Shown here: one piece after another, positions 1 through 9,485 of the stretch | Layout of the letters: each line of letters starts with the position of its first letter | How positions within the stretch are numbered: the first letter of the stretch is position 1 | Assembly (NCBI RefSeq): GCF_014932895.1 | Contig: NZ_JACYOF010000003.1 | Location: 372,261-436,260 of the forward strand | From: Bacillus thuringiensis | GTDB taxonomy: Bacteria; Bacillota; Bacilli; Bacillales; Bacillaceae_G | Direction of reading: 5' to 3' | Length of the DNA: 64,000 bases | Position numbers and translations under genes: made by a program | Notes under the pieces: model-generated | Told to the model about the DNA's origin: nothing | Databases searched by the model: none | What the model saw: only the letters and a program-made list of their open reading frames with translations

Positions 1-2
1 TC

Positions 3-269
3 AGAATATCGATGGCTTCTATTCCATTAACAGGGAGAGGCTATGGAACTGAAGCTATTAAAATAGTTTTAAGATTTGTTTTTGAACAACTCACTTTAAA
101 TCGTTTACAGTTAGAAGTGTTTAGTCATAATTTACGTGGAATTAAATCTTATGAAAAGGTTGGGTTTGTAAAAGAAGGAACATTACGTCAATCCTTATTT
201 TATAACGATACGTACTCGGATGAAATTATTATGGCAATACTTAAAAGCGATTATAAAGTGAAACTTTAA
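3..269 (+). CDS. GNAT-family N-acetyltransferase, 3' part only
   Basis: Open frame entering from the left edge; the internal ATG at 12 is not the true start because the frame is open through codon 3. It holds the acetyl-CoA pyrophosphate loop (GRGYGTEA) and the typical GNAT C-terminus with NLRGIKSYEKVGFV and a closing beta strand. It should acetylate an amine of a small molecule or a protein N-terminus; the substrate cannot be told (the RimJ/RimL-like subgroup is likely). The last residues (KVKL) and the stop codon lie inside a bcr1 repeat that begins at 253, so the natural C-terminus has been replaced or slightly altered by the insertion. Confidence 0.85.
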   Translation, partial: RISMASIPLTGRGYGTEAIKIVLRFVFEQLTLNRLQLEVFSHNLRGIKSYEKVGFVKEGTLRQSLFYNDTYSDEIIMAILKSDYKVKL

Positions 270-359
270 TCAGTGGGGGTTTTCTTCATCCCCCACCTAA
301 CTTCTTTGCTTTCGCTGAATTTTGAGGTAGGGTCTTACTGCCCGTTAATGCGGGATAAA
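253..359 (+). repeat. bcr1-type repeat, internally deleted copy
   Basis: Bounded by ATAAA at 253-257 and 355-359. It shares GTGAAACTTTAATCAGTGGG at the left and the CTGAATTTTGAGGTAGGGTC / GCGGGATAAA right part with the copies at 28674 and 31051. It is about 50 bp shorter than the 28674 copy because everything between two ATCCCCCAC direct repeats is missing. From knowledge, bcr1 is a roughly 155 bp B. cereus-group repeat flanked by TTTAT. Identification is by recall plus the matching flanks. Confidence 0.8.
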
Positions 360-442
360 AATATGCTATTGTAATACTCCTTTTTTAAATGAATGTACTT
401 AAACTATCCATCGAATGCTTTGATTAAGAATTAAACAACTTT

Positions 443-480
443 AAAAAGCCTTACTACAGTAAAATATAGCAAGGCTCTTT
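443..480 (-). terminator. Rho-independent terminator of the DUF2690 pair
   Basis: On the minus strand a GCCTTGCTA / TAGTAAGGC stem is followed by TTTTT, about 50 nt after the stop codon of the gene ending at 531. Confidence 0.75.
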
Positions 481-530
481 AATTTTTATATCAAAATTAA
501 ATAACAGCTCTTAACACATTTATAATAGTA

Positions 531-1007
531 TCAATACCAAACTGTCTCAGCGTAATTATAAGCATCGCTATTCGGAATTGCATGTCTCCCTTGTGCTTGC
601 GCCTGTCTTGGATCTAAATCATATACCATTGGTGTATAGCATGATGTTTGCCCTTTATTCACAACGCCGTTTCCTCCGGCACTTCCGCAAGTATATGCCT
701 TTCCATCTGTTTTTCTTACGATTCTTGCATCAGCTTCTATATTATAAACTGCTGGGCGAGTTACAGTAACTTTTGCCCAAGCTGTCTTACACGATGTACT
801 AAATTTTAATTCTACATAAGAATTTGAATCAATCCATTTCTTCTCTTTCGTTACTGCGGATTGATCACAGCTATTATAATAAGGACTTTTCCCATCATAT
901 GAATGGTCTTCTGCATATGCTTTATCGCTATTAGTCATACTAAACATACTAGTTACAATGAGCAACGACAGACAAAGACATGCGCTTACCTTTTTAAAAA
1001 GTTTCAT
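531..1007 (-). CDS. Secreted DUF2690 (YjfA-like) protein
   Basis: 158 residues with a Sec signal peptide (MKLFKK then a hydrophobic stretch, likely cleaved after ADKAYA around residue 32). The mature part carries DUF2690 hallmarks: YDGKSP, paired cysteines, a strand resembling ELKFSTSCKTAWAKV and a late GQTSCYTPMVYD. It resembles B. subtilis YjfA; the function of the family is unknown. It starts 17 nt after the stop of the paralogue at 1025-1537, so the two form an operon. Conserved cysteines suggest a disulfide in the extracellular protein. AAAGGAGTGG sits ahead of the ATG. Confidence 0.8.
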   Translation of the reverse strand: MKLFKKVSACLCLSLLIVTSMFSMTNSDKAYAEDHSYDGKSPYYNSCDQSAVTKEKKWIDSNSYVELKFSTSCKTAWAKVTVTRPAVYNIEADARIVRKTDGKAYTCGSAGGNGVVNKGQTSCYTPMVYDLDPRQAQAQGRHAIPNSDAYNYAETVWY

Positions 1008-1024
1008 AGAATTCCACTCCTTTA

Positions 1025-1537
1025 TTAATAACGTCCAGTTTTCCCGTAACCGTTATTAATTGTAACTGCTTCAGCATCAGCCGTATAACCAAAATCAGCA
1101 GTTAAATCAAACACCATTCCTGTATAAGTGCTTGTTTGGCCTGTTTTAATTGCTCCATTACCACTATTAGAGTCTACTGATTTTTGAAATACACCGTTTT
1201 TATATTTATTAATAACAGCGTAAGCATATATCCCTCCAGAAACTGAAGGTGCTGGTTGATCTAAAACAAGCTTAGACCATGCTGCATGACAGTTATTACT
1301 GTAACGTAAATAAACGGTCCCTACTTTTTTACCACCCTCATATACCGCTGTAGATTTTGCATTAAATCCATCTGCATCACATGTTGTACTTCCCCCGTAT
1401 ACTTTCGTTGTAGCTGGATTTTTCCCATCATAATAACTACTTAAATCAGTAGCTGCAAATGTACTCCCTTGGAAACTAAATAATACACCTACACTTGCTG
1501 CACTTAACACGCATACTTTCATTAGCTTTTTAAACAT
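1025..1537 (-). CDS. Secreted DUF2690 (YjfA-like) protein, first gene of a pair
   Basis: 170 residues with a signal peptide (MFKKLMK then a hydrophobic run, likely cut near residue 28 after STFA). The mature part has YDGKNP, TVYLRYSNNCHAAWSKL and GQTSTYTGMVFDL, aligning along its length with the downstream gene. It probably arose by tandem duplication. Compared with its neighbour it has lost the late cysteine at GQTS. AGGGAGGAAA precedes the ATG. Role unknown; secreted. Confidence 0.8.
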   Translation of the reverse strand: MFKKLMKVCVLSAASVGVLFSFQGSTFAATDLSSYYDGKNPATTKVYGGSTTCDADGFNAKSTAVYEGGKKVGTVYLRYSNNCHAAWSKLVLDQPAPSVSGGIYAYAVINKYKNGVFQKSVDSNSGNGAIKTGQTSTYTGMVFDLTADFGYTADAEAVTINNGYGKTGRY

Positions 1538-1841
1538 TTTAAATTTCCTCCCTCAAAATAAGTACGTATTATAAAGACAACCTTTACCGCTATGTAAGCC
1601 CTCCTTTCATTCTTCCTAGAGGCATCTTACAGAAACGAATAAACATTGTAAATTCTCTTATGGTTATTGGAATATACGAAGAATTTTACTTATCCTTGTA
1701 AGAAAAAAAGTTGAGAAATACACATTTTATAGCATTCTTTATTTAAAACATAAAAGAACCGATACTTGTTTCATTCAAGCATCGGTTCTCTCTATACAAA
1801 AGTGCCATTTTTTCTTTTATATAAAATTAATATTTCTCCAC
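1538..1841. other. Intergenic region upstream of the DUF2690 pair
   Basis: AT-rich promoter region for the DUF2690 operon plus the LysR terminator at 1752-1790. I see no further gene or repeat. Confidence 0.6.
1752..1790 (-). terminator. Terminator after the LysR gene
   Basis: AGAACCGATGCTTG / CAAGTATCGGTTCT stem on the minus strand followed by TTTTAT; located 50 nt past the LysR stop. Confidence 0.75.
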
Positions 1842-2735
1842 TTAATTCGTTGTAAAAGACTCCCTCGTTACATCAATAAATTGTTGTAACGGCGATGTCA
1901 TCCATTTATCTTTATGCCAAGCAATTTGCGTATAAATCGGGGAAATTGCTTCCTTTAAAACTAACTCCTTTAACATTCCTTCTCGTATATCTTTTTCCAC
2001 AACTATCGCTGGTAAAAGGGCTATACCTAAATCTGCAATAACACATTGTTTAATTGCCTCTACACTGACAAACTCGATTTTATTTGCTGGATATACGTCT
2101 TCCGTACGAAATAGCTCTTCAAATAAAGTCCGATACGAGCAACCGAATTCTGTTAGTAAAAGTGTTTCACTCTCTAAATCTTTTATAGAAACGGAAGATT
2201 GTTCAAGTAAACGGTGGGTAGGAGCAGCTACTACTTTTAATTCTTCTTTCATAAGTGGCTCTACATGTAAAACATCTTCTGTTTTACATTCATCCAAAAT
2301 AAATGCAAGATCTACTTTCCCCTCCATTAACTGTTCCTTTGCATCTTTATTGGAATGCGCAGGTTTAAATATAAGCTTTATTTTGGGAAATTGTGCTTTA
2401 AACCTTTTTAATATGGAAGGAAGCCTGTATGTACATTGACTTTCTTGCGCACCAATTATTAACGTACCTGCTAGTTCCTCATCATCTTTCACAGCCATTT
2501 CCGCTTCGTTACTGAGCACAATCATCTTATCGGCATATAGTTGAAACTTCCTCCCTGCTTCAGTTAAAAAAAGACGTTTTCCTAATCTCTCAAACAATGG
2601 CGTACCGAGCTCAGCCTCTAACGTTTTAATTTGAGCTGTTACGCTCGACTGAGCAAAGTTTAATCTCTTTGCAGTTTGTGTAAAGTTCAAAGTCTCTGCA
2701 GCTACTTTAAATGTAATTAATTGTTTTATCTCCAT
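1842..2735 (-). CDS. LysR-family transcriptional regulator
   Basis: 297 residues. An N-terminal winged helix-turn-helix (about residues 1-60, including FTQTAKRLNFAQSSVTAQIK) is followed by a periplasmic-binding-protein-like effector domain (about 88-290). AGAGGGATG lies ahead of the ATG. It is transcribed divergently from the quinone oxidoreductase at 2859, and a perfect 8-bp dyad sits between them, so it most likely controls that gene and itself. The effector cannot be read from the sequence, but a redox or electrophile signal would suit the target. Confidence 0.9.
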   Translation of the reverse strand: MEIKQLITFKVAAETLNFTQTAKRLNFAQSSVTAQIKTLEAELGTPLFERLGKRLFLTEAGRKFQLYADKMIVLSNEAEMAVKDDEELAGTLIIGAQESQCTYRLPSILKRFKAQFPKIKLIFKPAHSNKDAKEQLMEGKVDLAFILDECKTEDVLHVEPLMKEELKVVAAPTHRLLEQSSVSIKDLESETLLLTEFGCSYRTLFEELFRTEDVYPANKIEFVSVEAIKQCVIADLGIALLPAIVVEKDIREGMLKELVLKEAISPIYTQIAWHKDKWMTSPLQQFIDVTRESFTTN

Positions 2736-2750
2736 TTATCATCCCTCTTT

Positions 2751-2771
2751 TCAATCGGTATTTCCGATTGA
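2751..2771. promoter_or_regulatory. Probable LysR operator between divergent genes
   Basis: TCAATCGG-N5-CCGATTGA, a perfect dyad of the T-N11-A type recognised by LysR proteins. It sits 16 bp upstream of the LysR start and about 90 bp upstream of the oxidoreductase start. Assignment is by position and symmetry. Confidence 0.55.
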
Positions 2772-2858
2772 TTTCATCGAAATAATCCTCTTTGTCTATT
2801 GATATTTGTATTGTATGATAAAGAACATCCACAAACAATATAAATGGAGGTATTCCAT

Positions 2859-3824
2859 ATGAAAGCACTTTGTTTCGAACAGTTCGGAAACACTGATGTA
2901 CTACAATATAAAGAAATACATGATCCAGCCATAAATCCAAATGAAATTCTTGTCCGTATGAAAGCGATCGGTTTAAATTTCGCTGATATTTATAGACGCC
3001 GCGGTGATTATCATCTCGCTGGCAATCCCCCTTATATATTAGGTTATGAAGGAGCTGGTATTGTTGAAAAAGTAGGAGCTAACGTTACTACTATCAATGC
3101 TGGAGACCGTATTGCATTTGCTGACGTTCCATTTGCAAATGCAGAACTAGTTGCTGTTCCATCTGAAAAAGCAATTCCGCTTCCAGATTCTATCTCTTTT
3201 GAAACAGCCGCTTCTGTCTTATTGCAAGGCTTAACAGCACATTATTTAACGAAAGATAGCTATCAAATTAAACAAGGTGATATAGCTTTAGTACATGCTG
3301 CCGCTGGTGGTGTTGGTCAACTTCTTATTCAAATGATTAAACTACAAGGCGGAGAAGTAATCGGCCTCACGTCATCAAATGAAAAAGCAAAAGTAGCCAC
3401 GTTAGCTGGTGCTGATCACGTATTTTTATATACTGAAGCATGGCCTACAAAAGTAGTTGAAATAACAAACGGTGATGGAGTAAATGTTGTGTATGAATCA
3501 GTGGGGTCTACATTAGAGGAAAGTTTTAATGCTACTAAAATTGGTGGTACTGTCGTATTTTACGGAATGGCTGACGGTAATCCCACGCCTGTAGATCCAC
3601 GTATGCTTATGGATACTTCAAAAACTTTAACTGGCGGGGACCTTTGGAACGTGCTTACTACTTTTGAAGAACGCAAGCAGCGGTCTACTCAATTATTTGA
3701 TTGGATTGCTACTGGAAAAGTAATCATCGCGAGTCCTACTACATTCTCTTTACAAGACGGTGCCCGTGCTCATGAATTATTAGAGAGCAGAAAAAGTACA
3801 GGGAAGATTTTATTAATCCCATAA
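2859..3824 (+). CDS. Zinc-independent NADPH:quinone oxidoreductase (MDR family)
   Basis: 321 residues from ATG 2859, chosen over ATG 2844 because GGAGG at 2846-2850 overlaps the earlier codon and is well spaced from the later one. The N-terminal GroES-like domain contains NFADIYRRRGDY and GYEGAGIVEKVG. The nucleotide-binding fold carries AAAGGVGQLLIQMIK. No zinc-binding cysteine cluster is present, so it belongs to the Qor branch that reduces quinones or enones with NADPH. It is divergent from a LysR gene that probably regulates it. Confidence 0.88.
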   Translation: MKALCFEQFGNTDVLQYKEIHDPAINPNEILVRMKAIGLNFADIYRRRGDYHLAGNPPYILGYEGAGIVEKVGANVTTINAGDRIAFADVPFANAELVAVPSEKAIPLPDSISFETAASVLLQGLTAHYLTKDSYQIKQGDIALVHAAAGGVGQLLIQMIKLQGGEVIGLTSSNEKAKVATLAGADHVFLYTEAWPTKVVEITNGDGVNVVYESVGSTLEESFNATKIGGTVVFYGMADGNPTPVDPRMLMDTSKTLTGGDLWNVLTTFEERKQRSTQLFDWIATGKVIIASPTTFSLQDGARAHELLESRKSTGKILLIP

Positions 3825-3836
3825 TCGTTCCAACTT

Positions 3837-3869
3837 AAAAAGGAAGCTAGATTTCTCTAACTTCCTTTT
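3837..3869. terminator. Terminator between convergent genes
   Basis: AAAGGAAGcTAG / CTAaCTTCCTTTT hairpin with T-rich 3' end, just after the oxidoreductase; usable in both directions. Confidence 0.7.
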
Positions 3870-3891
3870 CTTATTTCTATTTGAGCTATTT

Positions 3892-4605
3892 TTATATTTC
3901 CACACTTTCTTTCCCTTTTGCAACATAACTCATATCCCCAACCGATTCTACTTTATATTCCCCATCTTGATATACAACTTTCGTTACACTTGCATTTTCT
4001 ACTCCAAGTTTTGTTTTACTACTGTCTAGCATTTCTATTAATGCAGTTATCAGAAGTCCATGAACGACAACTAATACGTTGCCCCCTCCACTTTTAGCAG
4101 CTTCTTCACTAATTTTATCAATCTCTGTTTTTATACGAGTAGAAAATAATTCCCAATCTTCTGCTTGTTTCGTAGGGTCTGCTGCTCTAATAAGATTAAT
4201 CACTTCTTGAATAGAAAACTTCATGAGTTCTTCTGGTGATGCAACGCCCGCAGCTTTTCCGATAGTATCCCACATATTTTCAAGTTTTTCACCTTCAAAA
4301 ATACCAAAATTTAATTCTCGTAAATCTTTTCTTTGCTCAAGTTTCAATTTTGATTGCTCACTATATTTTAATACTAAATTAGCAGTTTCAATCGCTCGAC
4401 CGCTATCACTACTATACACATTCGTAAAATAAATATCTTTTAATCCCGTTCCTAAATTTGCAGCCACTTCAACACCTTTTTCTACTAACGGTGAATCTGC
4501 CCAACCTTGCGCGCGTTGATTCGCATTTAATATTGTTTTACCGTGCCTTGTAACATATAACGTAACTACATTCTCATTACTATCTGTTTCTCGCTTATTC
4601 ATCAT
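3892..4605 (-). CDS. Histidine phosphatase family protein (phosphoglycerate mutase-like)
   Basis: 237 residues. The catalytic RHG motif appears as VTRHGKTILNAN near residue 20, followed by the QGWADSPL loop and a second catalytic histidine in VVVHGLLI near residue 182. This is branch 1 of the histidine acid phosphatase superfamily, which uses a phosphohistidine intermediate. The substrate is not evident. AAAGGGAGAG precedes the ATG-ATG start. Monocistronic. Confidence 0.85.
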   Translation of the reverse strand: MMNKRETDSNENVVTLYVTRHGKTILNANQRAQGWADSPLVEKGVEVAANLGTGLKDIYFTNVYSSDSGRAIETANLVLKYSEQSKLKLEQRKDLRELNFGIFEGEKLENMWDTIGKAAGVASPEELMKFSIQEVINLIRAADPTKQAEDWELFSTRIKTEIDKISEEAAKSGGGNVLVVVHGLLITALIEMLDSSKTKLGVENASVTKVVYQDGEYKVESVGDMSYVAKGKESVEI

Positions 4606-4689
4606 ATTCTCTCCCTTTACATTTCTATATCAATTTTACCACCTCAATTATTCATTGAGCAAAATATACGTAAGTAAATCTGCTTAATA

Positions 4690-4737
4690 AAAACACGCTA
4701 CCTTTCTGTATATCCCTGCAAAAAGGTAGCGTGTTTT
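4690..4737 (-). terminator. Terminator after the GNAT gene
   Basis: AAACACGCTACCTTT stem with matching arm and terminal T-run on the minus strand, 26 nt past the stop at 4764. Confidence 0.75.
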
Positions 4738-4763
4738 ATGATTACATTTCTTAATCGATACTT

Positions 4764-5285
4764 TTATTGAGAAAAGGCACTCGAGTATTGTACAATTCCT
4801 TCTACACCTTGAAGGGCGTTCTCCCTTAGCTCCATTACCATGAACACTTCATCAGGCACTTCAAATGGTGCTTTTATATTCCACTCACTTGCTTTCTTAA
4901 AACCAAATTTCGGATAGTACTCTGGATGCCCTAACACTACAACTGACCCATATCCTAGTTCCCTCGCTTTTTCTAAAGCAGCTACGATAAGTTTGCCGCC
5001 AATTCCTTTTTTCTGATGACTTGGAGCTACTGACACTGGTGCAAGTGCTAATGAGGCCACAGAAGTCTTACCTTCTATTGTAATTTTTGATAATATAATG
5101 TGCCCGACTATTTCCTCATCTACCGCAACAATTGCTAACTCTGGAACAAACGCGTCACATTTTCTAATACATTTTACAAGTTCATGTTCTTTTTTATCAC
5201 TACATTCTTCATTTAAAAATGCTTCTTTTACAACTTCTTCTGTCCTTCTATAATCGTTTTTTTGTTCTTGTCTAATCGTTACCAC
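4764..5285 (-). CDS. GNAT N-acetyltransferase (YhbS-like)
   Basis: 173 residues from GTG 5285. Motif A is visible as LAPVSVAPSHQKKGIGGKLI, with the QKKGIGG pyrophosphate loop, and a GHPEYYPKFGF segment is typical of the YhbS-like branch. The substrate is unknown. It begins 6 nt after the stop of the MutS2-like gene, with AGGAT inside the end of that gene, so the two are co-transcribed. Confidence 0.85.
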   Translation of the reverse strand: MVTIRQEQKNDYRRTEEVVKEAFLNEECSDKKEHELVKCIRKCDAFVPELAIVAVDEEIVGHIILSKITIEGKTSVASLALAPVSVAPSHQKKGIGGKLIVAALEKARELGYGSVVVLGHPEYYPKFGFKKASEWNIKAPFEVPDEVFMVMELRENALQGVEGIVQYSSAFSQ

Positions 5286-5291
5286 TCTATA

Positions 5292-7193
5292 TTATCCTCT
5301 ATTCTTTCTTATTTCTTTTTCAATTTTACGAAGCGCTTTTTTCGATCCACGCTCTACATCATGTTGCATTTTTCTTTCTTTATAATCGATAAATAGCGTA
5401 TTTAAATCGTATCCTTCTGGGTATAATTCCTTCGCTGTCACTTCTAAGTTCATACGTTTTATATTCACTTCAATAAATTCACCGTTATAATATACAACAA
5501 CATTATAGAAATTATCTTTTTCCTTATATACGATTCCGAAATCGTTATGATCTAACAATTTCACACGGTCTCCTTTTTTATATTCATAATGTGCTTCTCT
5601 TTTTTCTTGCACAAATTTCGGCTTTCTAATTTTACTTTCATTTACTTTTTCAAAACGATATTCTTTACTCCCCATATACTCTTTCGCTCTTTGCAGTACA
5701 TGTTCTCTTACATTCATTTTATTTGCAATCCAAAGCGCATTACTTTCACCTGATTTACCGATTACTAATTTATAAAGTGGCTCTAGTGTCTCACTATTAA
5801 ATTGCATTGCTGCGTTCATAAAATCATCGTGCATTTCTGAGAATCGTTTAATCTCGCCGTAATGCGTACTCGTAACTGTAATACATCCTGCAAGATAAAA
5901 CTCCTCTAAAATAGAAATCGCAAGCGCCGCACCTTCATTCGGTTCCGTACCGCTTCCTATTTCATCAAATAATAGTAACGTATTATTATTTGACATCCTC
6001 ATAATCTCAGACAGATTTTTCATATGAGATGAAAATGTACTTAGTGCATTTTCGATACTTTGATTATCACCAATATCTACAAACACATTTTCAAAAATAG
6101 CGATTTCTGTTTCTTTATCTCCTGCAATATGAAGGCCTGACATTGTCGCTAATGTTAACAATCCAATTGTTTTTAACACGATCGTTTTCCCGCCCGCATT
6201 CGGTCCTGTAATAATTAAACTTCGGTACTCTTGACCAATTTCAAAGTTTAACGGTACAACTTGCCCTGTTAAAAGTGGATGTCTGCAATTCATTAAATGA
6301 ATATAACCATGATCATTTAACTTCGGTTCTATGCCATCGATAGATTTACTAAATTTTGCTTTCGCAAATACCATGTCATATTGACTAATAAGTTCCATGT
6401 TAATTTTTATATGATACATGTTTTCTAATACCATTCCTGATAACGTCGCTAAAATTTGATACTCTTCCATCGCTTCTTCTGCTTTCAAGCTTGCTAATTC
6501 TACATTTAACTTTGTAACCGTATGCGGTTCTATAAATACAGTAGAACCTTTAGCGGAAGCTTCAACAATACTTCCCGCAACTTGATTTTTATAAGAAGAT
6601 TTAATCGGAATCGTATAACGATCATCCTTTTTACTAATAAAGAACTCCTGAATATATTTCTTATTTGCACTACTATTTAAAAACTTCGTTAAACGTTCTT
6701 TTATTTTTCCATCTACAGAATCAATGTTATTTCGAATTCGTTTTAACTCTTTACTAGCGGCTGAATCAATGCTATTTCCTTTTATTGAAAAATTAATTTC
6801 CTCTTCAATACTTTTAAATTCAGTCATTGAATTTGCATAAGAAGCTAATACTGGCGCAAAAAATTCTTTATCCAGCATAAATTTTTTAATCTTTCTACAG
6901 CCGCGTAAAAAGTCTGAAACACTTACTAATTCTTCTGGATCTAAAATCATCCCTTTATCTAATTTTTGAATTGTACTAGCGATATTAGAAATCCCGAAGA
7001 AAGGTACATGCCCTTCTGCATCTAATATCACTCGTGCTTCGGTCGTTTCATTTAAGCGATTTCTCACTACTTTTATACTCGTACTCGGCTCTAATTTATT
7101 TATTAATTCTTTTCCTAATCCACTTACGCAATAAGATTTCACTATTTCCTTTAATTCGTTATATTGTAACTTTTCAAAAGTCATCGTATTCAT
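5292..7193 (-). CDS. MutS2-like ATPase without the Smr nuclease domain
   Basis: 633 residues from ATG 7193 (GAGGAG 7 nt upstream; the GTG at 7208 would place the ribosome site inside the gene). It has the MutS core and clamp helices (about 1-290). The ABC-type ATPase domain shows Walker A GPNAGGKT near residue 325, LLLFDEIGSGTEP as Walker B and the TSTHYGEIK switch. Full MutS2 in Bacillus is about 785 residues and ends in a Smr endonuclease domain. Here the C-terminus is a KOW-like stretch and a basic tail only. It should bind branched or stalled DNA or ribosomes rather than cut. Probably a second, non-canonical paralogue. Confidence 0.88.
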   Translation of the reverse strand: MNTMTFEKLQYNELKEIVKSYCVSGLGKELINKLEPSTSIKVVRNRLNETTEARVILDAEGHVPFFGISNIASTIQKLDKGMILDPEELVSVSDFLRGCRKIKKFMLDKEFFAPVLASYANSMTEFKSIEEEINFSIKGNSIDSAASKELKRIRNNIDSVDGKIKERLTKFLNSSANKKYIQEFFISKKDDRYTIPIKSSYKNQVAGSIVEASAKGSTVFIEPHTVTKLNVELASLKAEEAMEEYQILATLSGMVLENMYHIKINMELISQYDMVFAKAKFSKSIDGIEPKLNDHGYIHLMNCRHPLLTGQVVPLNFEIGQEYRSLIITGPNAGGKTIVLKTIGLLTLATMSGLHIAGDKETEIAIFENVFVDIGDNQSIENALSTFSSHMKNLSEIMRMSNNNTLLLFDEIGSGTEPNEGAALAISILEEFYLAGCITVTSTHYGEIKRFSEMHDDFMNAAMQFNSETLEPLYKLVIGKSGESNALWIANKMNVREHVLQRAKEYMGSKEYRFEKVNESKIRKPKFVQEKREAHYEYKKGDRVKLLDHNDFGIVYKEKDNFYNVVVYYNGEFIEVNIKRMNLEVTAKELYPEGYDLNTLFIDYKERKMQHDVERGSKKALRKIEKEIRKNRG

Positions 7194-7308
7194 TTTGTTT
7201 CTCCTCACTATGATTGATTTTCATCATAAATGAAGATACCTACTCATTAGATTCCAATGAGTTCTATATTATCCAATTACCATTTTTACACATCAAAAAC
7301 ATATACAA

Positions 7309-7335
7309 AAAAGCTGCGGGGATACCGCAGCTTTT
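7309..7335. terminator. Hairpin, terminator-like
   Basis: AAAAGCTGCGG-N5-CCGCAGCTTTT, a perfect 11-bp stem with A/T tails, able to terminate in either direction. Confidence 0.6.
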
Positions 7336-7350
7336 ACATTTACAAGGCAT

Positions 7351-7411
7351 GTGTAATAACATATGAGGAAATAAGCCATTTAAAAAGTAGATGGCACACC
7401 TCTTATTACAC
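7351..7411. repeat. Long nested stem-loop
   Basis: GTGTAATAA ... TTATTACAC outer arms, with GAGG/CCTC and GCCAT/ATGGC inner pairs. No protein frame; most likely folds as RNA. Confidence 0.5.
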
Positions 7412-7447
7412 GCTTTATAAAGTATTGTAGGTATCTTCATAGGTATC

Positions 7448-7517
7448 GAAATAAATCCATGACAAAGTTAGGGGTATGATGTACATAAAAATCCCCTGGT
7501 CTTATCCGATTTATTTC
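7448..7517. repeat. Inverted repeat with inner GGGG/CCCC pairing
   Basis: GAAATAAATC at 7448-7457 matches GATTTATTTC at 7508-7517; an inner GGGG/CCCC pair lies within the loop. Confidence 0.45.
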
Positions 7518-7725
7518 ATTCAATTTTTCCTATTTAGTACCTACCGCACTCACAAAAAGCACCTCTCATTAATTTATATTATAGTCATTGAAATCTAATT
7601 TATTGAAATCATCATACTATATGTGTAGCAAGAAGTAAAGGTGTCGTACTTTTATAACTATGCAGCATGTAAAAAAGAAGGGAAAAACTTACATTTCAGT
7701 CTGCCTCTTCTTTTTCATCACCAAC

Positions 7726-9357
<1,632 letters not shown>

Positions 9358-9485
9358 TTATCTCTAACGTTATTTCTTAAAATATGAATTCAACTATTCC
9401 ATAAGTACCCTCACATAGATTAAAATTCACATCGTATTCAAAATTGTTTACAATTTATCTATAAAAGTATAATGGAGGGATTTCT

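Larger units (their letters stand above)
7230..7440. repeat. Element with 14-bp perfect inverted ends
   Basis: ATGAAGATACCTAC at 7230-7243 is repeated exactly inverted at 7427-7440. The 211-bp interior contains two further hairpins. No clear target-site duplication flanks it. Size and layout suggest a MITE-like element or a structured leader of the MutS2-like gene. Confidence 0.5.
7194..7725. other. Intergenic region dense in inverted repeats
   Basis: About 530 bp between amylase and the MutS2-like gene, with no coding frame. It is filled by four nested or adjacent inverted repeats listed separately (7230-7440, 7309-7335, 7351-7411, 7448-7517), plus a 9-bp direct repeat ATTGAAATC near 7586 and 7602. 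Confidence 0.7.
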
